A model generated the notes under the pieces. The model made no database searches. It saw only the letters and a program-made list of their open reading frames with translations, and was not told the DNA's origin. A program made the translations under genes and the position numbers. A stretch of DNA of 64,000 nucleotides, from assembly GCF_001649575.2 (NCBI RefSeq), contig NC_051446.1, positions 22,790,625 to 22,854,624 of the forward strand, written 5' to 3'. Shown piece by piece: positions 1 to 56,312 of this stretch (position 1 is its first letter; every line of letters begins with the position of its first letter). Origin of the DNA: Kryptolebias marmoratus. Lineage: Eukaryota; Chordata; Actinopteri; Cyprinodontiformes; Rivulidae.

Positions 1-418
1 GGATCCCACAGAGGCAAAATAAACCCCAAAGTACTGCAACTAGTTGTGTCACTTAAAGGCTCTCTGTGCAGCAAAGTTTTAAAACAAAAGGTCTGTAGTG
101 CAGAAACAGTAGAAGAACAGAAGCAGCTCATTTGCATCTTGTGGAAACACTGTGTGTGATATTTAAATGGAAATGTCAATATCACCCTGCTGACTTTCAC
201 AAACTAATAAGTATATTTACTGAGGCGTTATCACACAGATTAACTGCATGTTTTACACTTTAAAGAGTGTTTATCGCAACAAGTCCGCCAACAAACACAG
301 GTAAACACAGGTGTTGTCAATCACGTTAATTAAGGCTCTGAAGCTTCAATCGTCGTAAAATGTGTGGAAAATGGTTGAAAACCAGCAAACATTCATGCTA
401 ACACGATCAGCAGCTTAC

Positions 419-524
419 CTGCACGGTGTGGAGAGGTGGTTCCCAGCTTCCCACGGATTAAGTTGTCAACAAATAAATGAATAAATCCATAAAATAACTT
501 GAAGAGCACCTGTGTGGCTCTCAT
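419..524 (-). CDS. Possible short first coding exon of an unidentified minus-strand gene
   Basis: Read on the minus strand, an ATG at 524 opens 35 codons without a stop, beginning MRATQVLFKLFYGFI. It then meets a consensus donor (GCAG|GTAAGC, exon end 419) in phase 1. The peptide has a hydrophobic stretch at about residues 6-19. I do not recognise the protein. A CRE lies immediately upstream and an NRF-1 palindrome about 165 bp upstream, so a transcription start nearby is plausible. Against a coding role, the ATG context is weak (C at -3) and the CRE nearly touches the ATG. The donor may therefore end a non-coding 5' exon. The rest of the gene would lie left of the window or in bases 1-418. 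Confidence 0.3.
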
Positions 525-525
525 G

Positions 526-710
526 TGACGTCACGATGATGAAAGCACCAACTGCTCGTCGAAATATCACCAAACTCATCTACGACTTTCATAACTGCAC
601 CTGCAAAGGGGCTAGCTTTAAAATTAATTAAAAAAAAAAAATTATCAGCTTCCTCATTTTACCGTGGATTTCTAACGGTCAGGTGTGGCGCATGCGCAGC
701 AGCAGCCAAT
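526..710 (-). promoter_or_regulatory. TATA-less promoter-like cluster (CRE, NRF-1, CCAAT)
   Basis: A palindromic CRE (TGACGTCA, 526-533), an NRF-1 palindrome (GCGCATGCGC, 688-697) and a CCAAT motif at about 706-710 lie within 185 bp. This motif set is typical of housekeeping promoters. The strong donor at 418/419 on the minus strand suggests transcription to the left, but the motifs are symmetric and do not fix direction. Confidence 0.4.
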
Positions 711-1334
711 ATATCTTCACCGCGTTCCCTTAAAGGAGTATTTCAGACGTTTTGACACGGGGTTCCAGTGGAAACATTGGGAACATCCACCAGATAGCCT
801 CGGTTTTCAGAAACTGAGCACTAAAGAGCCAACAGATTGTCCAGAAGCAGCTAAGACTTAAAACAGGTTAAAAGTTAAGGGTTAACCTAAAAAAAAAAAC
901 CTAAAAGTTAAAGGTTTATAAAATCAGAATTATGTTTTCCTACAGGAAATGACACCATGCTGCACCGGAAGTGCTACAGCTTCCTTTTTTTTTTTGCACT
1001 TGTAAATAATAAAATCCATCTAAATAAGAATGTGACACAAAATTGATGTCAGCTTAAAAGGCTTATAAAATAGTGAACCACTATGAAACTTTGGAGCTTG
1101 GAGCTGTTTCAACACTGCACTTTAGCTGAGTTTCAATTAGCCGTTAGCTTGTCAGACCTGTCCAAACTGAGGCCTTTTCCACAAAACACCACCTGTATGT
1201 TTTCTTTAAATGTGGTGGATTTTTTGTTGTTGTTAATCCTTTCATAGCGCCAGCACTGAAGGAACTAAAAACAAAAGTGGTTTTAGGTTTTATCTTTAAC
1301 TTTGCATGAAATTCAAAAAGATCTGGAGCTATGA

Positions 1335-1470
1335 ATAGGTTTGAGCTGCCATGAGAGACTGCCTGTGACCCAAAGGTTGCTGGTTTGTTTCCCTGTGAGT
1401 ACTCTCCTGCAGCTGAGGTGCCTTTTGGCAAGGCATCGGCTCCACAGCGGAGGGCAGGAACTGTAGCTGC
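1335..1470 (+). repeat. Diverged tRNA-derived SINE relic
   Basis: The segment contains a degenerate B-box-like stretch (GGTTGCTGGTTTGTTTCC) followed by a CTGAGGTGCC...GCAAGGCATCGGC module. This is the familiar layout of teleost tRNA-derived SINEs, in which the head is followed by a 'gtgccc-ttgagcaaggcac' segment. The A box is poor and no intact copy remains. Confidence 0.5.
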
Positions 1471-1689
1471 GTCTCTCAAATGAGTGCTTGTACGGTTTGC
1501 AGAAACTAAATTTCTGTGTAAAAACTCGAATGGACTAGCCCAGTAAAAGCTAAAACTATATGAATGGATTCATAAAATTAAAAAAAGTGTATCTTTATTA
1601 GTAGAACTATGATTAAGTAAACATTTAGATAAATTTTACATTAAAATGGACACTTTGTTTCTAAGAAAACGCTTATAAACCAAGTGAAG

Positions 1690-1976
1690 TTGCATAACGC
1701 CCACCATATTTCATGCCAGAGTTTTAAACAAAAATGTCACTTGATCTGTTAGCCCCCAGAGGACATGTTGTGGATGACTCTCAGCTACTACCACACCAAA
1801 CTTTGGCAAAATATTTGTAACATTGACCAAGCTGTAGACGTGTTTTGTGTCTGCTAAGGTTGATTACCTGAGACGGCCATCTTCATTTAGGCTGAATCCA
1901 GTTGTAGGCATGCATCAAATAAATAAAATCCATCGAATGGTTCATGAGATATTCTGCTAACACACATATGCATTTA
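1690..1976 (+). repeat. Dispersed repeat family A, copy 1 (diverged)
   Basis: It starts with a decayed head (GCATAACGCCCACC, then CCAGAGTTT). It continues with the family core GATGACTCTCAGCTACTACCA (1773-1793), a GACGGCCATCTT block and the tail module TTCATGAGATATTCTGCTAACA. Confidence 0.7.
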
Positions 1977-2187
1977 CATGGTCACCCCCTTTTCATGGCT
2001 TTAGGTGAAATCTGTGTGAAATCATTTCTAACTGCAAAGGTTTCAGCTTTAAAGATATAAGTAAATTTAACCTATATCTATTTCAGAGGTTTCACCAATT
2101 ATTAGAAAGCCCATTTTTCTCAAACAACAAAAAGAATCAGGGAAATAAAAGTCAGCACCAAGAATTTTTGGTAAAATATATATTTTT

Positions 2188-2199
2188 TTTATTTATTTC
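2188..2199 (-). promoter_or_regulatory. Candidate distal polyadenylation signal for hs3st3b1
   Basis: On the minus strand this stretch reads GAAATAAATAAA, with two overlapping AATAAA hexamers about 2.9 kb past the hs3st3b1 stop codon. I found no closer canonical minus-strand AATAAA between 5107 and here. A 3' UTR this long is possible for this gene family but cannot be proven from sequence. Confidence 0.25.
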
Positions 2200-2821
2200 T
2201 TCATACAAAGAAATATTATGAATGTTCTTTACTGAATCATCTGGAAACATCTGTTCCATTTTGCTTTGTGTAAAATTAATTCCTTTGATGTACATACCAC
2301 AAAATACTTGATTTTCATGTCTTTCTCCTTTTCTCACATACAGATCTGCTAAGTCTAAATACATATTATATGCAGATAAGAAACATTTTCAAACAGTTTT
2401 TAGATTTCAAAAGAGGTTGAATAAAACTCAACCATAACCAATGCAGCAAAATGGAGTTCGCCCATGACTGCAAAGGTTTTTTTTTTGTTTTAGATATCCT
2501 TAGATTGAATGCAGTACTCCTTTAAGCTTTTTAGGAAAACGACTTTCCTTCCAGAATGTGACAGTTTGTTATGAGAAGTCATTAATAAATGCTTTTTTTT
2601 TAATATACTCAAACATTGCACTAAGGAGAGAGGAGGGGGATGAAGGCGTTCTCCACACAGATTCTCGTCACTCAGGTAGAGTGAAAGTAAAAGCACTAAA
2701 AACAAACAAAAACTACAGTGTAACAGCCTCCATCTCCTCGGCTAACAGCTGTTGGTTTGTGGTGGCCGGTTTCAACTGGAAAACAAGGGAAAGACGTTGG
2801 CTAATTGTGTTGGTTAAAGGG

Positions 2822-3543
2822 ATCGTTTGGGGATTCTGAAGTGGGGTTCTGTGGAGAGGTTATGAACAATATCTTAACTGTTCTTGAATAGATCGACTTC
2901 AATTTGGATTAAAAAATAAATAAAAAATTAGGGCTGACAGGAAAGATGAGCTAATGGCGACCAAAGTGGCCATCTGAAAATGACTCCAAGCTCCAAAAAT
3001 CTCATAGTGGTTGTTGCAAACGCAGTTTTATAAACCTGTGTATTAGTACAGAGCGATACTAGTGTTAAAGGTACTGATTGTAAAGTTTCAAAGTAAACAA
3101 AAAAAGGTTATCTTAAACTATATGAAATGATGTAGTTTGAAAAGGTTACTACAGTAGTTTTCCAGATATCTTGATATGGAATGAGTCACATGACTGGCCT
3201 ATAAGCTGGCTGTAGTCTGTAAACAAATATGGAGGAATCTGACAAACGTAGAATCAAGACTACGCCATCTTGGATATCTGCAGCTTGGAGTCATATTTTA
3301 AAATCGTCTAAAAGAATAATGGTGTAAAGGTTTATAAAAAAAAGCATTTGAATGAACCGATATGGAATTTCTGAATTTGGAGTGGGTTTAAGAGGCAGCA
3401 ACCCACTTTGGACTTGGCCACATTTGGAGTAACCATTAGCTGGTCAACCCTGTCAAACTTTAACTCCATCTACAACAGGAAGTACATCAATTGTTCATAA
3501 CCGTTCCACAGAACCCCACTTGAAAATGTCCAAACCTCCCCTT
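2822..3543. mobile_element. MITE-like element with long imperfect terminal inverted repeats
   Basis: The left end (about 2822-2868) and right end (about 3491-3543) are inverted copies sharing AAGTGGGGTTCTGTGGA and GGTTATGAACAAT. The interior of about 620 bp has no coding frame. Sub-terminal blocks are also mirrored: a 'gctccaa' segment near 2990 is the inverse of 'ttggagt' near 3287. This structure fits a non-autonomous DNA transposon. I could not define target-site duplications. Confidence 0.7.
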
Positions 3544-5107
3544 CAAAGAGGCACAACTTTAAAACCGATCTCTGTTAGCATAGCTTGAGTACATTCAGTC
3601 TGGGCTCTACATAAAAACCATAAAACCCTTCTCTGGATGTTGATGATCCCTTCCCATTATGCCAGCACTTACATAATGGCCACCACGCTAAGCGTGCATA
3701 GCATAGTTTTGCACAGAATATCATACTGTAACATGGATTCCACCCACTGCAAAGACATCACATGAAAGACTGATAACCGCACACCTTCTCCCTCTTGCAT
3801 ATCAAGAATTCAAGTAGAAAGAGAAAAGCTAAGGGGCAATGCAGGGGGAAAGCACAAACAGAAACTAAATAGTGTGAAACATATCAACCGAAAATACTTT
3901 TTTTGGCAACGAGATGAGATTTAGGATCTGTTGTGGGAAGGTGAAATGAGAGGATGACGAGGGTGGATAAGGCATAAAGTAAATAGGCCGTGCATGATGG
4001 CTCATGAGATATTCTGATGACACCAGAGGTTAGAGACTCTAGCCTGAGATCATTCCTGCTTCATGAAAACTGTTCGTGTTCTTTTGATCTCTTTAGTTTG
4101 GGATCAAAGAGGAAGCCTGGTGGACGTCTTCTGTTTGAAATAGTGCCATTTCACTGAGGCAAAACCATTTTGTCATCTCTTCTATCTTTATGCCAGATGC
4201 CCAGCAGATATGCCTCTGCAGCCTCACGCAAAGGTTTCCCATCTCCAGGAACCCTTCCCGACCCGCTGAAATCCAGCTTTCCTCTCCTCAACAAATCAAA
4301 TATCTCTCAAGGAAATTTGATTGAGACTTTGTGTGACCTTTGAACTGAGCAGATAGGGCAAGAGTTTGGCTCTGAGCCAGCACGGCTTCTAATGTGGGGG
4401 TTGGGAAGAGTTAGAAAGCGGGAGCTCGATCGATCTGCCAGTTACCTTTTACCCGATTAGCATAATGTTAACATGGAGCCTGATGTGGTCCGAGATGGGA
4501 TTTACCGTTTGATGGATGGGTCGTTCATTAGAGCAGGCAGCGGGAGCGCCGAGAATGAAAGGGCAGCTGTATACTTTAAGCATGAGTGACACAATGAGTA
4601 TCAATTAGGCTTATTGATCAAGCAGTTATTGAGTGGAATGGGACATGAGACCAATGCCAGCGCACAAAAACCGGATTGCAGAAATGAAGCGAAACACTAA
4701 ATGTGAGGATGAAGGTAACGATGGAACTACAAGATGCACATGGATCCGTGTTCTCCACTTCTCTGTGAGCACTCTGTACCCGTAATATGCTGCTTCTCTA
4801 TTATCTGGCCCAGTTTAAAAGGCAGCATTTGCTGAGTTTCTAGGACCACAAGAGTGGAGAAAACAAACAAGCAAAAAAAAAAAAAAAACTAAGATGAGGA
4901 ATGTTAAAAACAACATGTGTGTCAGATGTTATGCACAAATCTGGTTAGGCAGCTTAGTGAATTAATTGCTTAGAAATAAAAATAAATTATTATAAAATAG
5001 ATTTCTGTACATTTTACATATATATAGCAATATTTCCACTTCCTGCCAATGAATTACAAAGAAAAAAAAAAAAAAGAAAGAAAAGAATGTTTTTCACAAA
5101 TTCTACT
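3544..5107 (-). other. Probable hs3st3b1 3' UTR and downstream non-coding DNA
   Basis: This stretch lies directly downstream of the sulfotransferase stop codon and has no gene-like frame or clear repeat. It is non-repetitive and less AT-rich between about 4180 and 4700. The bases nearest the stop hold A-rich tracts (4876-4888 and 5060-5075). The 3' UTR boundary cannot be placed. Confidence 0.4.
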
Positions 5108-22981
<17,874 letters not shown>

Positions 22982-23055
22982 AAGCCTTTCGGGTGAAAAC
23001 AGTCAAATCCCAGCGGCGCATTATTGCCAAAAAAAAAAAAAAAAAAAACCAAATC

Positions 23056-23082
23056 TCAAAATCCTCGCAAAACTGAGCGCAT
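23056..23082 (-). CDS. Upstream ORF in the hs3st3b1 5' UTR
   Basis: An ATG at 23082 opens eight codons (MRSVLRGF) ending TGA at 23058-23056, about 75 nt before the main start and inside the predicted 5' UTR. It could lower translation of the main frame, but nothing shows it is used. Confidence 0.3.
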   Translation of the reverse strand: MRSVLRGF

Positions 23083-23280
23083 GTTCGACGAAAACTGAAC
23101 TTAAATGAAGCTCACAAACAAAAACTAACAGAAAGTGATCTGAACGAGGCGGAACGAGTAAAAATATCCAGGAATGAAGTGAGTTTTTCAGTCATAATTG
23201 TGCCTAAAAGCTGAATTTTCCGCCGCTCGCAGCTAATACACGCATCTCTGTTTGACACAGGAGCCGCGCGAGCAGCTGCC

Positions 23281-23384
23281 CTTATACAGACGCGGGGGGA
23301 GGAGTGACAGCGGCGGCAGCCAAAAGCGGCGCGGAGCCAGCGTTTGTTGACAGAAGCGAGCCAATCAGAGTCGGGGGTGGGCGG
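23281..23384 (-). promoter_or_regulatory. hs3st3b1 core promoter (TATA, NF-Y, GC box)
   Basis: Read on the minus strand, TATAAG lies at 23286-23281, an inverted CCAAT (NF-Y) at 23365-23361, and a GC box at 23384-23373 (GGGGGTGGGCGG on the plus strand). Spacing of about 75-100 bp upstream of the TATA motif is classical. A start near 23250-23256 would give a 5' UTR of about 270 nt. Confidence 0.65.
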
Positions 23385-23400
23385 AACCAAGCGTGGGATC

Positions 23401-25930
23401 GACGGTATGGAAATGAGGCGTGTGAGCGAGTGTCGGGACTCTGCTGAGAGTTTGGAAAACTTTCTTATTTGTTAATTAAATTGAGGTTTTCTCGTCTTTC
23501 CCCGCGGGGCGTTTGGCTCAGAAGAGTTTAGACGAGCTGAAAAGTGTCGGCCGAGGGTTACTTTGACGAGTTTAAACAGGTTTTTATAAACTCTTCACTT
23601 ATCGAGCGAACTCAATGAAACCGCACAAAAAAGTTTTTTAAAAGCTAAAAAACTTGTCGAAACAAATATGCTGAGCAGTTAATTATAAATACTGCTAATC
23701 AGTAAAAAGCTGTTGATTAATATAGCGATATTTTGAGATTTTATAAATAAATTGTGTTTAAATTAATTTGCTGATTAGTAATTATAACTAAAACCTAACT
23801 TCACATGTATTTTTATTATTATTATTGTTATTATTATTGCTACAAAATGTAGTTACAATTGCTTTACATATATTCAAAACTTTCCCTTTTTGCCAGGTTG
23901 CTTTTACAAATTAATCGACTTTATTATCAGTTTTATTTCCATTATTGTCCCATGCAGATGTTTTACTTTGAAGGGTTTTATTTATACCAAATAAAAAAAA
24001 GAACTGAATTTAAAAGCTCTGCCAACATATAGAAAGTTCTCTTTAAAAAAAAGTGGTTTCCGGAGACATTAATTAAACTCTTAAAGCTTTAAAAGTTCGT
24101 AAAACCTTCAGAATAAAAGCTCAAATAAAAAACACGCATTTAATTCTAATTACTAAGTTTGTTTTTTCCATGGAAGTGATTAAAAAATGTATTTTAAACC
24201 AATCTGTGACGTCAGGAACGACTGTTTGAGTGTTTAAGGAAATTACTGATCAGATGTGGTTACAAGTCTTTTTTTTCCGTTTTTATTTAGAATAAAGTCA
24301 AGAAAGACAAAAACAATAAACTGAAGTAATGATGTCAAACTAAGGCTGCTGTAAAAAAAAATAAAGATTTTAAATAAAAAAATTTTTGTTTGTTTGTTTT
24401 GTGGTGAAACTTAATTTACTTTAACTCTCCAGTTTTACTGATCAGGTTGTTCAGATTTACTCTAATTATTGAGGATTTTCAAGTTAAAAGCCTATAAGTC
24501 CTTGCAGGAGTGCATATCGCCCGCCGCCATCCACGCCAGAGTTTGAGACTAAAACCATCTCATGTGTAGAAATAAGAGTTAGAGTCGGTCAAAACTTAAA
24601 AACAAGAAACACAAGACGTCCTGAACAGAGAGACTCTCAGCTACTACCACCCCGAATTTCTGCTCAATATCTGTGAAACTGACGAGTTAGTTTCAGCAGC
24701 CATCTTTAATTAGGCTGACTCCAAAAACAAAATCAGTTGTAGAAGTACATCCAAGGATTACTTTCTGCAAGTTTCACTTAAATCTATTCATTTAGTCTTT
24801 AAATATTTTGCTAACACACACAGAAACACAAATATACAAAAATAAAAACACTGCCTTCGCCTGTCGGTGGCGGGCGGTAAAAAAATAACCAATTCATCCT
24901 GACGTTTCACGGTTTTTCCCTCAGCAATAATAAAGTTAAAGATCTGGAGATAAAGTTTAAAATTTAAAATTCATGCAGAATGTTAAAACAGAAACATTTT
25001 CTCTCTTTGTTTCACTAAATCCTGAATTAAAGCTTCACTTTATTTTACAAATATACATTTACGAACACCTGTGGAGCAAACGGCATCTGCTCCATAAAAA
25101 AGTTACTTTATAATCATCTAATTATGTCTTTAAATAAATCTAAACTAAAACCCACCTGAGGAATGTTTCATTCAAGTCTTTTTGAAGCACAGAAAATAAG
25201 TGACCCAATAAAGTTACTGAAATTCTTTCAATATTCCCCCTTTTGAGGTTAATTCTTAGTAAAATAACATTAAAACTTGACCTTACCTTTCTTCTTAGTG
25301 GAAGATGTTTCACTTCTACAAAGTCTGCAGCAGCTGAGAGGCAGAAAATAAAAACTAAATATCAGGACGAAGCAGAAACAGTGTGGAGCTTCCTGGAGTC
25401 ACTGAAATGCTGCAGGTTTTATGCGACGAACTCGTCACACACACACTTTATCTGACTGGAACAGCTGGCTCGATCGCTCTCCTCTCACCCTTCTGATACG
25501 AATCTCTGCATCCGGTCAGACGTTTTTACGAGGACATCGAGCCGTTTCGGGTCTCTCGGCCTTGGCTAAATCCTGCAGCCCCTCTTTTATGGCGAGAGGG
25601 TGGCAGCAGCACAGAGTGTGGGTGATGGAAATGTAACCAAATACCAAAACTAGGAGGCAAAGAAACAGAGAAAAAGAGGGCGGAAGGGGCGCACATGGCG
25701 AGCGACAGGTGTAGAGGCGGCCCTGTTAAAAACCCAGGCGGTGATTTGAGCTTTAAGTGAGCGTGAGGTTAAAAGTGAAACCTAAATCTGGATGTTCTGT
25801 TCTCACTTAACCCCAAATCAACTAATGAGCCGTCAGGATTCTGGTCAGGAGGCGTTTGCTCGATGTTTACAGGAACTGAAAGCCCCGAAATCTAGTTTTA
25901 GTCCCCATCTGTGTGAATAATGACACGGGA
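23401..25930. other. Intergenic region between hs3st3b1 promoter and cox10 3' end
   Basis: AT-rich DNA with ATT/TTA-rich tracts near 23810-23840 and one full family A repeat. No gene-like frame, tRNA or other RNA gene was recognised. Confidence 0.6.
24497..24881 (+). repeat. Dispersed repeat family A, copy 5 (most complete)
   Basis: It starts CCTTGCAGGAGTGCATATCG followed by CCCGCCGCC, and ends with GCCTTCGCCTGTCGGTGGCGG followed by GCGGTAA, so its termini are inverted copies. Between them lie one core unit (GACTCTCAGCTACTACCACC), a GCCATCTTTAATTAGGCTGA block, the TCAGTTGTAGAAGTACATCC module and the ATATTTTGCTAACACACA module. It is about 385 bp long and non-coding. Confidence 0.85.
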
Positions 25931-25939
25931 GGCAGGGTT

Positions 25940-27107
25940 AGAATCATAAAGTGTTTATTGTTTGAGAATATTTGCCCTTGAGTCCCAGAGGGGAGAACCG
26001 ATCCCTTAAAGCAACAAAAAACAGACCCGTAAGCACTTTTGTTTACAAGCAGAAAGAGGCTTTTTAACCGTCAAGTAACAGGCATCAAGTAAAGACATTT
26101 GGACATCAGATTTGTCCTGTTTTTCCAAGTCCTGCGATTCTATGGTTTTGCATTTAAACAACGCATGGGGTAATCGTGTGGCTCTGCATCAGCTCGTACG
26201 CACCAAACACAAACAGGAAGTGTTCTCCATCTGCCTCACTTCCTCACATTACTGCATTCGGAGGGGGGGGGGGATTGCACTTGAACGCACCGCGACTTTA
26301 TCGGTACTCATTGCAACGTCGTAGAGACGAAAAACATTTAATAAAAGACAAAAAAAAGAGAAGATTGGCACAAAATCCTTTCTCATATCAAGGCTTAATG
26401 TGTCCCTTAAACTGAAAAGTTGTGAACAGCTGCCAACTACAACGTTTGTTTGTTTACTGATAAAAAAAAAAAGACTGAAAATCTGTCAACAATGGAAAGG
26501 TGAAGCGGTAAAGTTTTGATAAAGACGTGTGTGCTCGATGGATTTGTTTTACTCCTCCTTGTCCTTTTCTTTCACGTTTAGCAGCTCTTATATTCCCGCC
26601 TCATGTAGGTCAGCCGCTCAGGCTCCCACCTGTTCAGCCAGGTGCTTTGTTTACACTCAGTGCGTACCAGCATTTCAGAACTGCATGATCAGCACATCCA
26701 GAAAACTAAACTCTTTAAAACGGCACCGTTTGATACGGTTCAGGAGTTTGCACTGATTACCTTTGAGTACCTTTAAGGTCATTTTTTAAAGCCTAAAACG
26801 TTAGGTTTAATTAAAACTAACGTGTTTCGTTTTAAACGTGAAGACTTTTAAGCATTTAAGCTTCACAGAATAAAGGGGAGAAAAAAAGTTAGGATCACTT
26901 TGAGAAGTGTTTCATGGGATCAGAACCTTTCTGTCGGCTTGGTGCATCGGAAGTTAAACTGTACAATCAGTCACGTAGGACACTTAGAGAAACTGTTGAG
27001 ACCCTTTATAAATAAATTCAGAGTATTTACACACATTTAAAGGAATCTGAAGTCATGACTCTGTGTGTTTTCTGTAATGCAGCTCTGACCCTGAAGGATT
27101 CCCGTGG
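25940..27107 (-). other. Probable cox10 3' UTR
   Basis: Non-repetitive sequence runs from the cox10 stop to the candidate AATAAA. It contains a poly-G tract (26264-26273) and no gene-like frame. Assignment as 3' UTR rests on position only. Confidence 0.4.
25954..25959 (-). promoter_or_regulatory. Candidate cox10 polyadenylation signal
   Basis: AATAAA on the minus strand, 1.15 kb past the cox10 stop codon. The sequence beyond it contains short T/G-rich stretches (TGTGTCATTATT). It is the first canonical minus-strand hexamer I found after the stop. Confidence 0.45.
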
Positions 27108-54823
<27,716 letters not shown>

Positions 54824-54861
54824 GTTCACGATTCACAAAGCCGACTTCCAGCACGACCCTT

Positions 54862-54882
54862 TCACACACAGTGAGCCGCCAT
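54862..54882 (-). CDS. cox10 upstream ORF (MAAHCV) at a TISU-like start
   Basis: ATGGCGGCTCACTGTGTGTGA lies 38 nt upstream of the main ATG. The start sits inside CAAAATGGCGGC, one mismatch from the TISU consensus SAASATGGCGGC. It would be translated only if transcription starts at or upstream of the element. Confidence 0.4.
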   Translation of the reverse strand: MAAHCV

Positions 54883-54916
54883 TTTGACCTCGTAAGGTAA
54901 CGAGAAGCACTTCCGG
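54875..54916 (-). promoter_or_regulatory. cox10 core promoter: ETS/GABP and YY1 motifs
   Basis: On the minus strand CCGGAAGTG (54916-54908) is a strong ETS/GABP (NRF-2) site. AAAATGGCGGC (54885-54875) is a YY1/TISU-type element. Both are characteristic of TATA-less nuclear genes for mitochondrial proteins. The start of transcription is expected between about 54885 and 54910, giving a 5' UTR of about 60-90 nt. Confidence 0.7.
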
Positions 54917-54929
54917 GTCTTAAGTGGGT

Positions 54930-56017
54930 TACGAAAGCTGCCGCTGTAGAAGCTTCTGTAGGGTTCAGAACGATAAAAAAGTTGTTTTAATTCATAAAAG
55001 AATGTGTCACACAGCGCTAAAGCAAAAATGAAAGTATGTTCGTATTTTAGTTTGCTGTTTTTATACATACAGTATTAAAAATGGCGTCCACAGGATCAAA
55101 TTGCAACTTAAAGCAGATTCAGTTCATATATATCTATTTATAGCCTGTCTCCAGAGCTATTTTTGCAGCTGATTTTAGTGGCTGTTGTGAGATGCATTGC
55201 CCCACTCCTGCCCTGTCTCCTGTGGAGTGTGTGTTTTTGTACACAAATACATTTTATGATGTTGTTGCTTGTTTGGTGAATATTTTATTTCACAAACTGC
55301 ATTAACTTATTATGAAGGCCACATTGGGAAAACTTGAAAAAAGAAAGAAAAAAGAAAAACTCCCTTGGATTTGGAGCTGAACAAAAAGAAAAGGAGGAAA
55401 AAAAATACATGCAAAGGAAACAAAAACATCTGACCCACAATTATATTTGTGTGCACACAGATCGATAAAAAGTGACACTTTTTGACATCAAAAACCTATT
55501 TGCACGCAGTTTGTTTGTACGATTAGCTAGTAGTGGAACTGGTTGTGGATTAAACACACGTAGTTAAGGCTTATTATCGCCCGCTGCTGAAAGTGTTCAC
55601 ATGCTTATCTGTTTCCAAAATATTTCACGATGGCTGCTACTTCCAACTGACCTTAGAAAACACAAAAATGACTATAAATCAGTCAATTTTACCAAAACTG
55701 AGCTAAAATGTGGTGTGGTGTTAGCTAACAGCCATTCACAACACATACTTTAAAATCTACTTGTTTTACAAGATCTTTGCTTAAAATTTTAGCAATAACA
55801 TTTGGAGTCAGCCCTGTTTGTCTGTTTTATATGATCGTTATGTTCTGTATCTGTAATATTCCTTCAAAGGATGCCAGGTCTTAATTTATGTTTGTTTTGT
55901 TTTTTGCAGTTTATAGTAGGACATTGAACATTGAAGGCGATTTAGACAAAATCTAATACTGCAACTTCTTTCTACAACATAACACTTGGTTTGCCTGGAG
56001 ATATTTTTTATGGGTGA
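54930..56017. other. Upstream non-coding flank of cox10
   Basis: No gene-like frame. It contains A-rich tracts (about 55335-55420) and an inverted family A repeat copy. No divergent gene start was recognised. Confidence 0.5.
55571..55815 (-). repeat. Dispersed repeat family A, copy 8 (inverted)
   Basis: The left end TTATTATCGCCCGCTGCTGA is the inverse of the family's 3' terminus. Next come GATGGCTGCTACTTCCAAC, a core on the minus strand (read here as GTGGTGTGGTGTTAGCTAAC) and TTTGGAGTCAGCCC. The head end is lost. Confidence 0.7.
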
Positions 56018-56027
56018 CCTCGAGGGT

Positions 56028-56312
56028 TGCACGGTGGAGCAGTTGGTTAGTGATGCTGCCTTTGCAGCAAAAAAGCTCTGGGTTCAGCTCCAAGTTGGGC
56101 CTTTCTGCGTGGAGTTTGCATGTCCTCCATGTGCTTGTTTGGGTTTTATCCAGGTATTTCAGTCCAAAAAACATGCATGGGAGATTATTTTGCAACTCTA
56201 AATTGTCCCAATGTGTGTGTGTGTGTGTGTGGCCAGGAACTGGCAACATAGGCACCAGCTCCTCTTTACGCTGAACAGGAACAAGCAGGTGTGGAAAAGA
56301 AATGGATGACCC
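56028..56312 (+). repeat. Teleost tRNA-like SINE/dispersed repeat, degenerate
   Basis: It begins TGCACGGTGGAGCAGTTGGTT and contains CTGGGTTCAGCTCCAAGTTG (B-box-like), CTTTCTGCGTGGAGTTTGCAT, AGTCCAAAAAACATGCATG, AACTCTAAATTGTCCCAATG, a GT array and GGCACCAGCTCC, ending near AAATGGATGACC. Block order matches, from memory, a very common fish repeat of the 'ggcacggtggtgcagtggtta' type. No full A box or clean end duplications are visible. Confidence 0.75.

Noticed and set aside
770..1110. A second full copy of the MITE-like element at 2822-3543
   Set aside because: Only a short inverted match near 1055-1110 is convincing, and no matching terminal inverted repeats were found.
4180..4700. Possible conserved non-coding elements here and at about 36370-36720, 44580-44960 and 56400-57060
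   Set aside because: They look non-repetitive and compositionally distinct, but conservation cannot be judged from one sequence. Multi-species alignment would decide.
54862..55068. A 68-codon minus-strand frame upstream of cox10
   Set aside because: Most of it lies upstream of the expected transcription start. Only its final six codons (MAAHCV) are kept, as the uORF.
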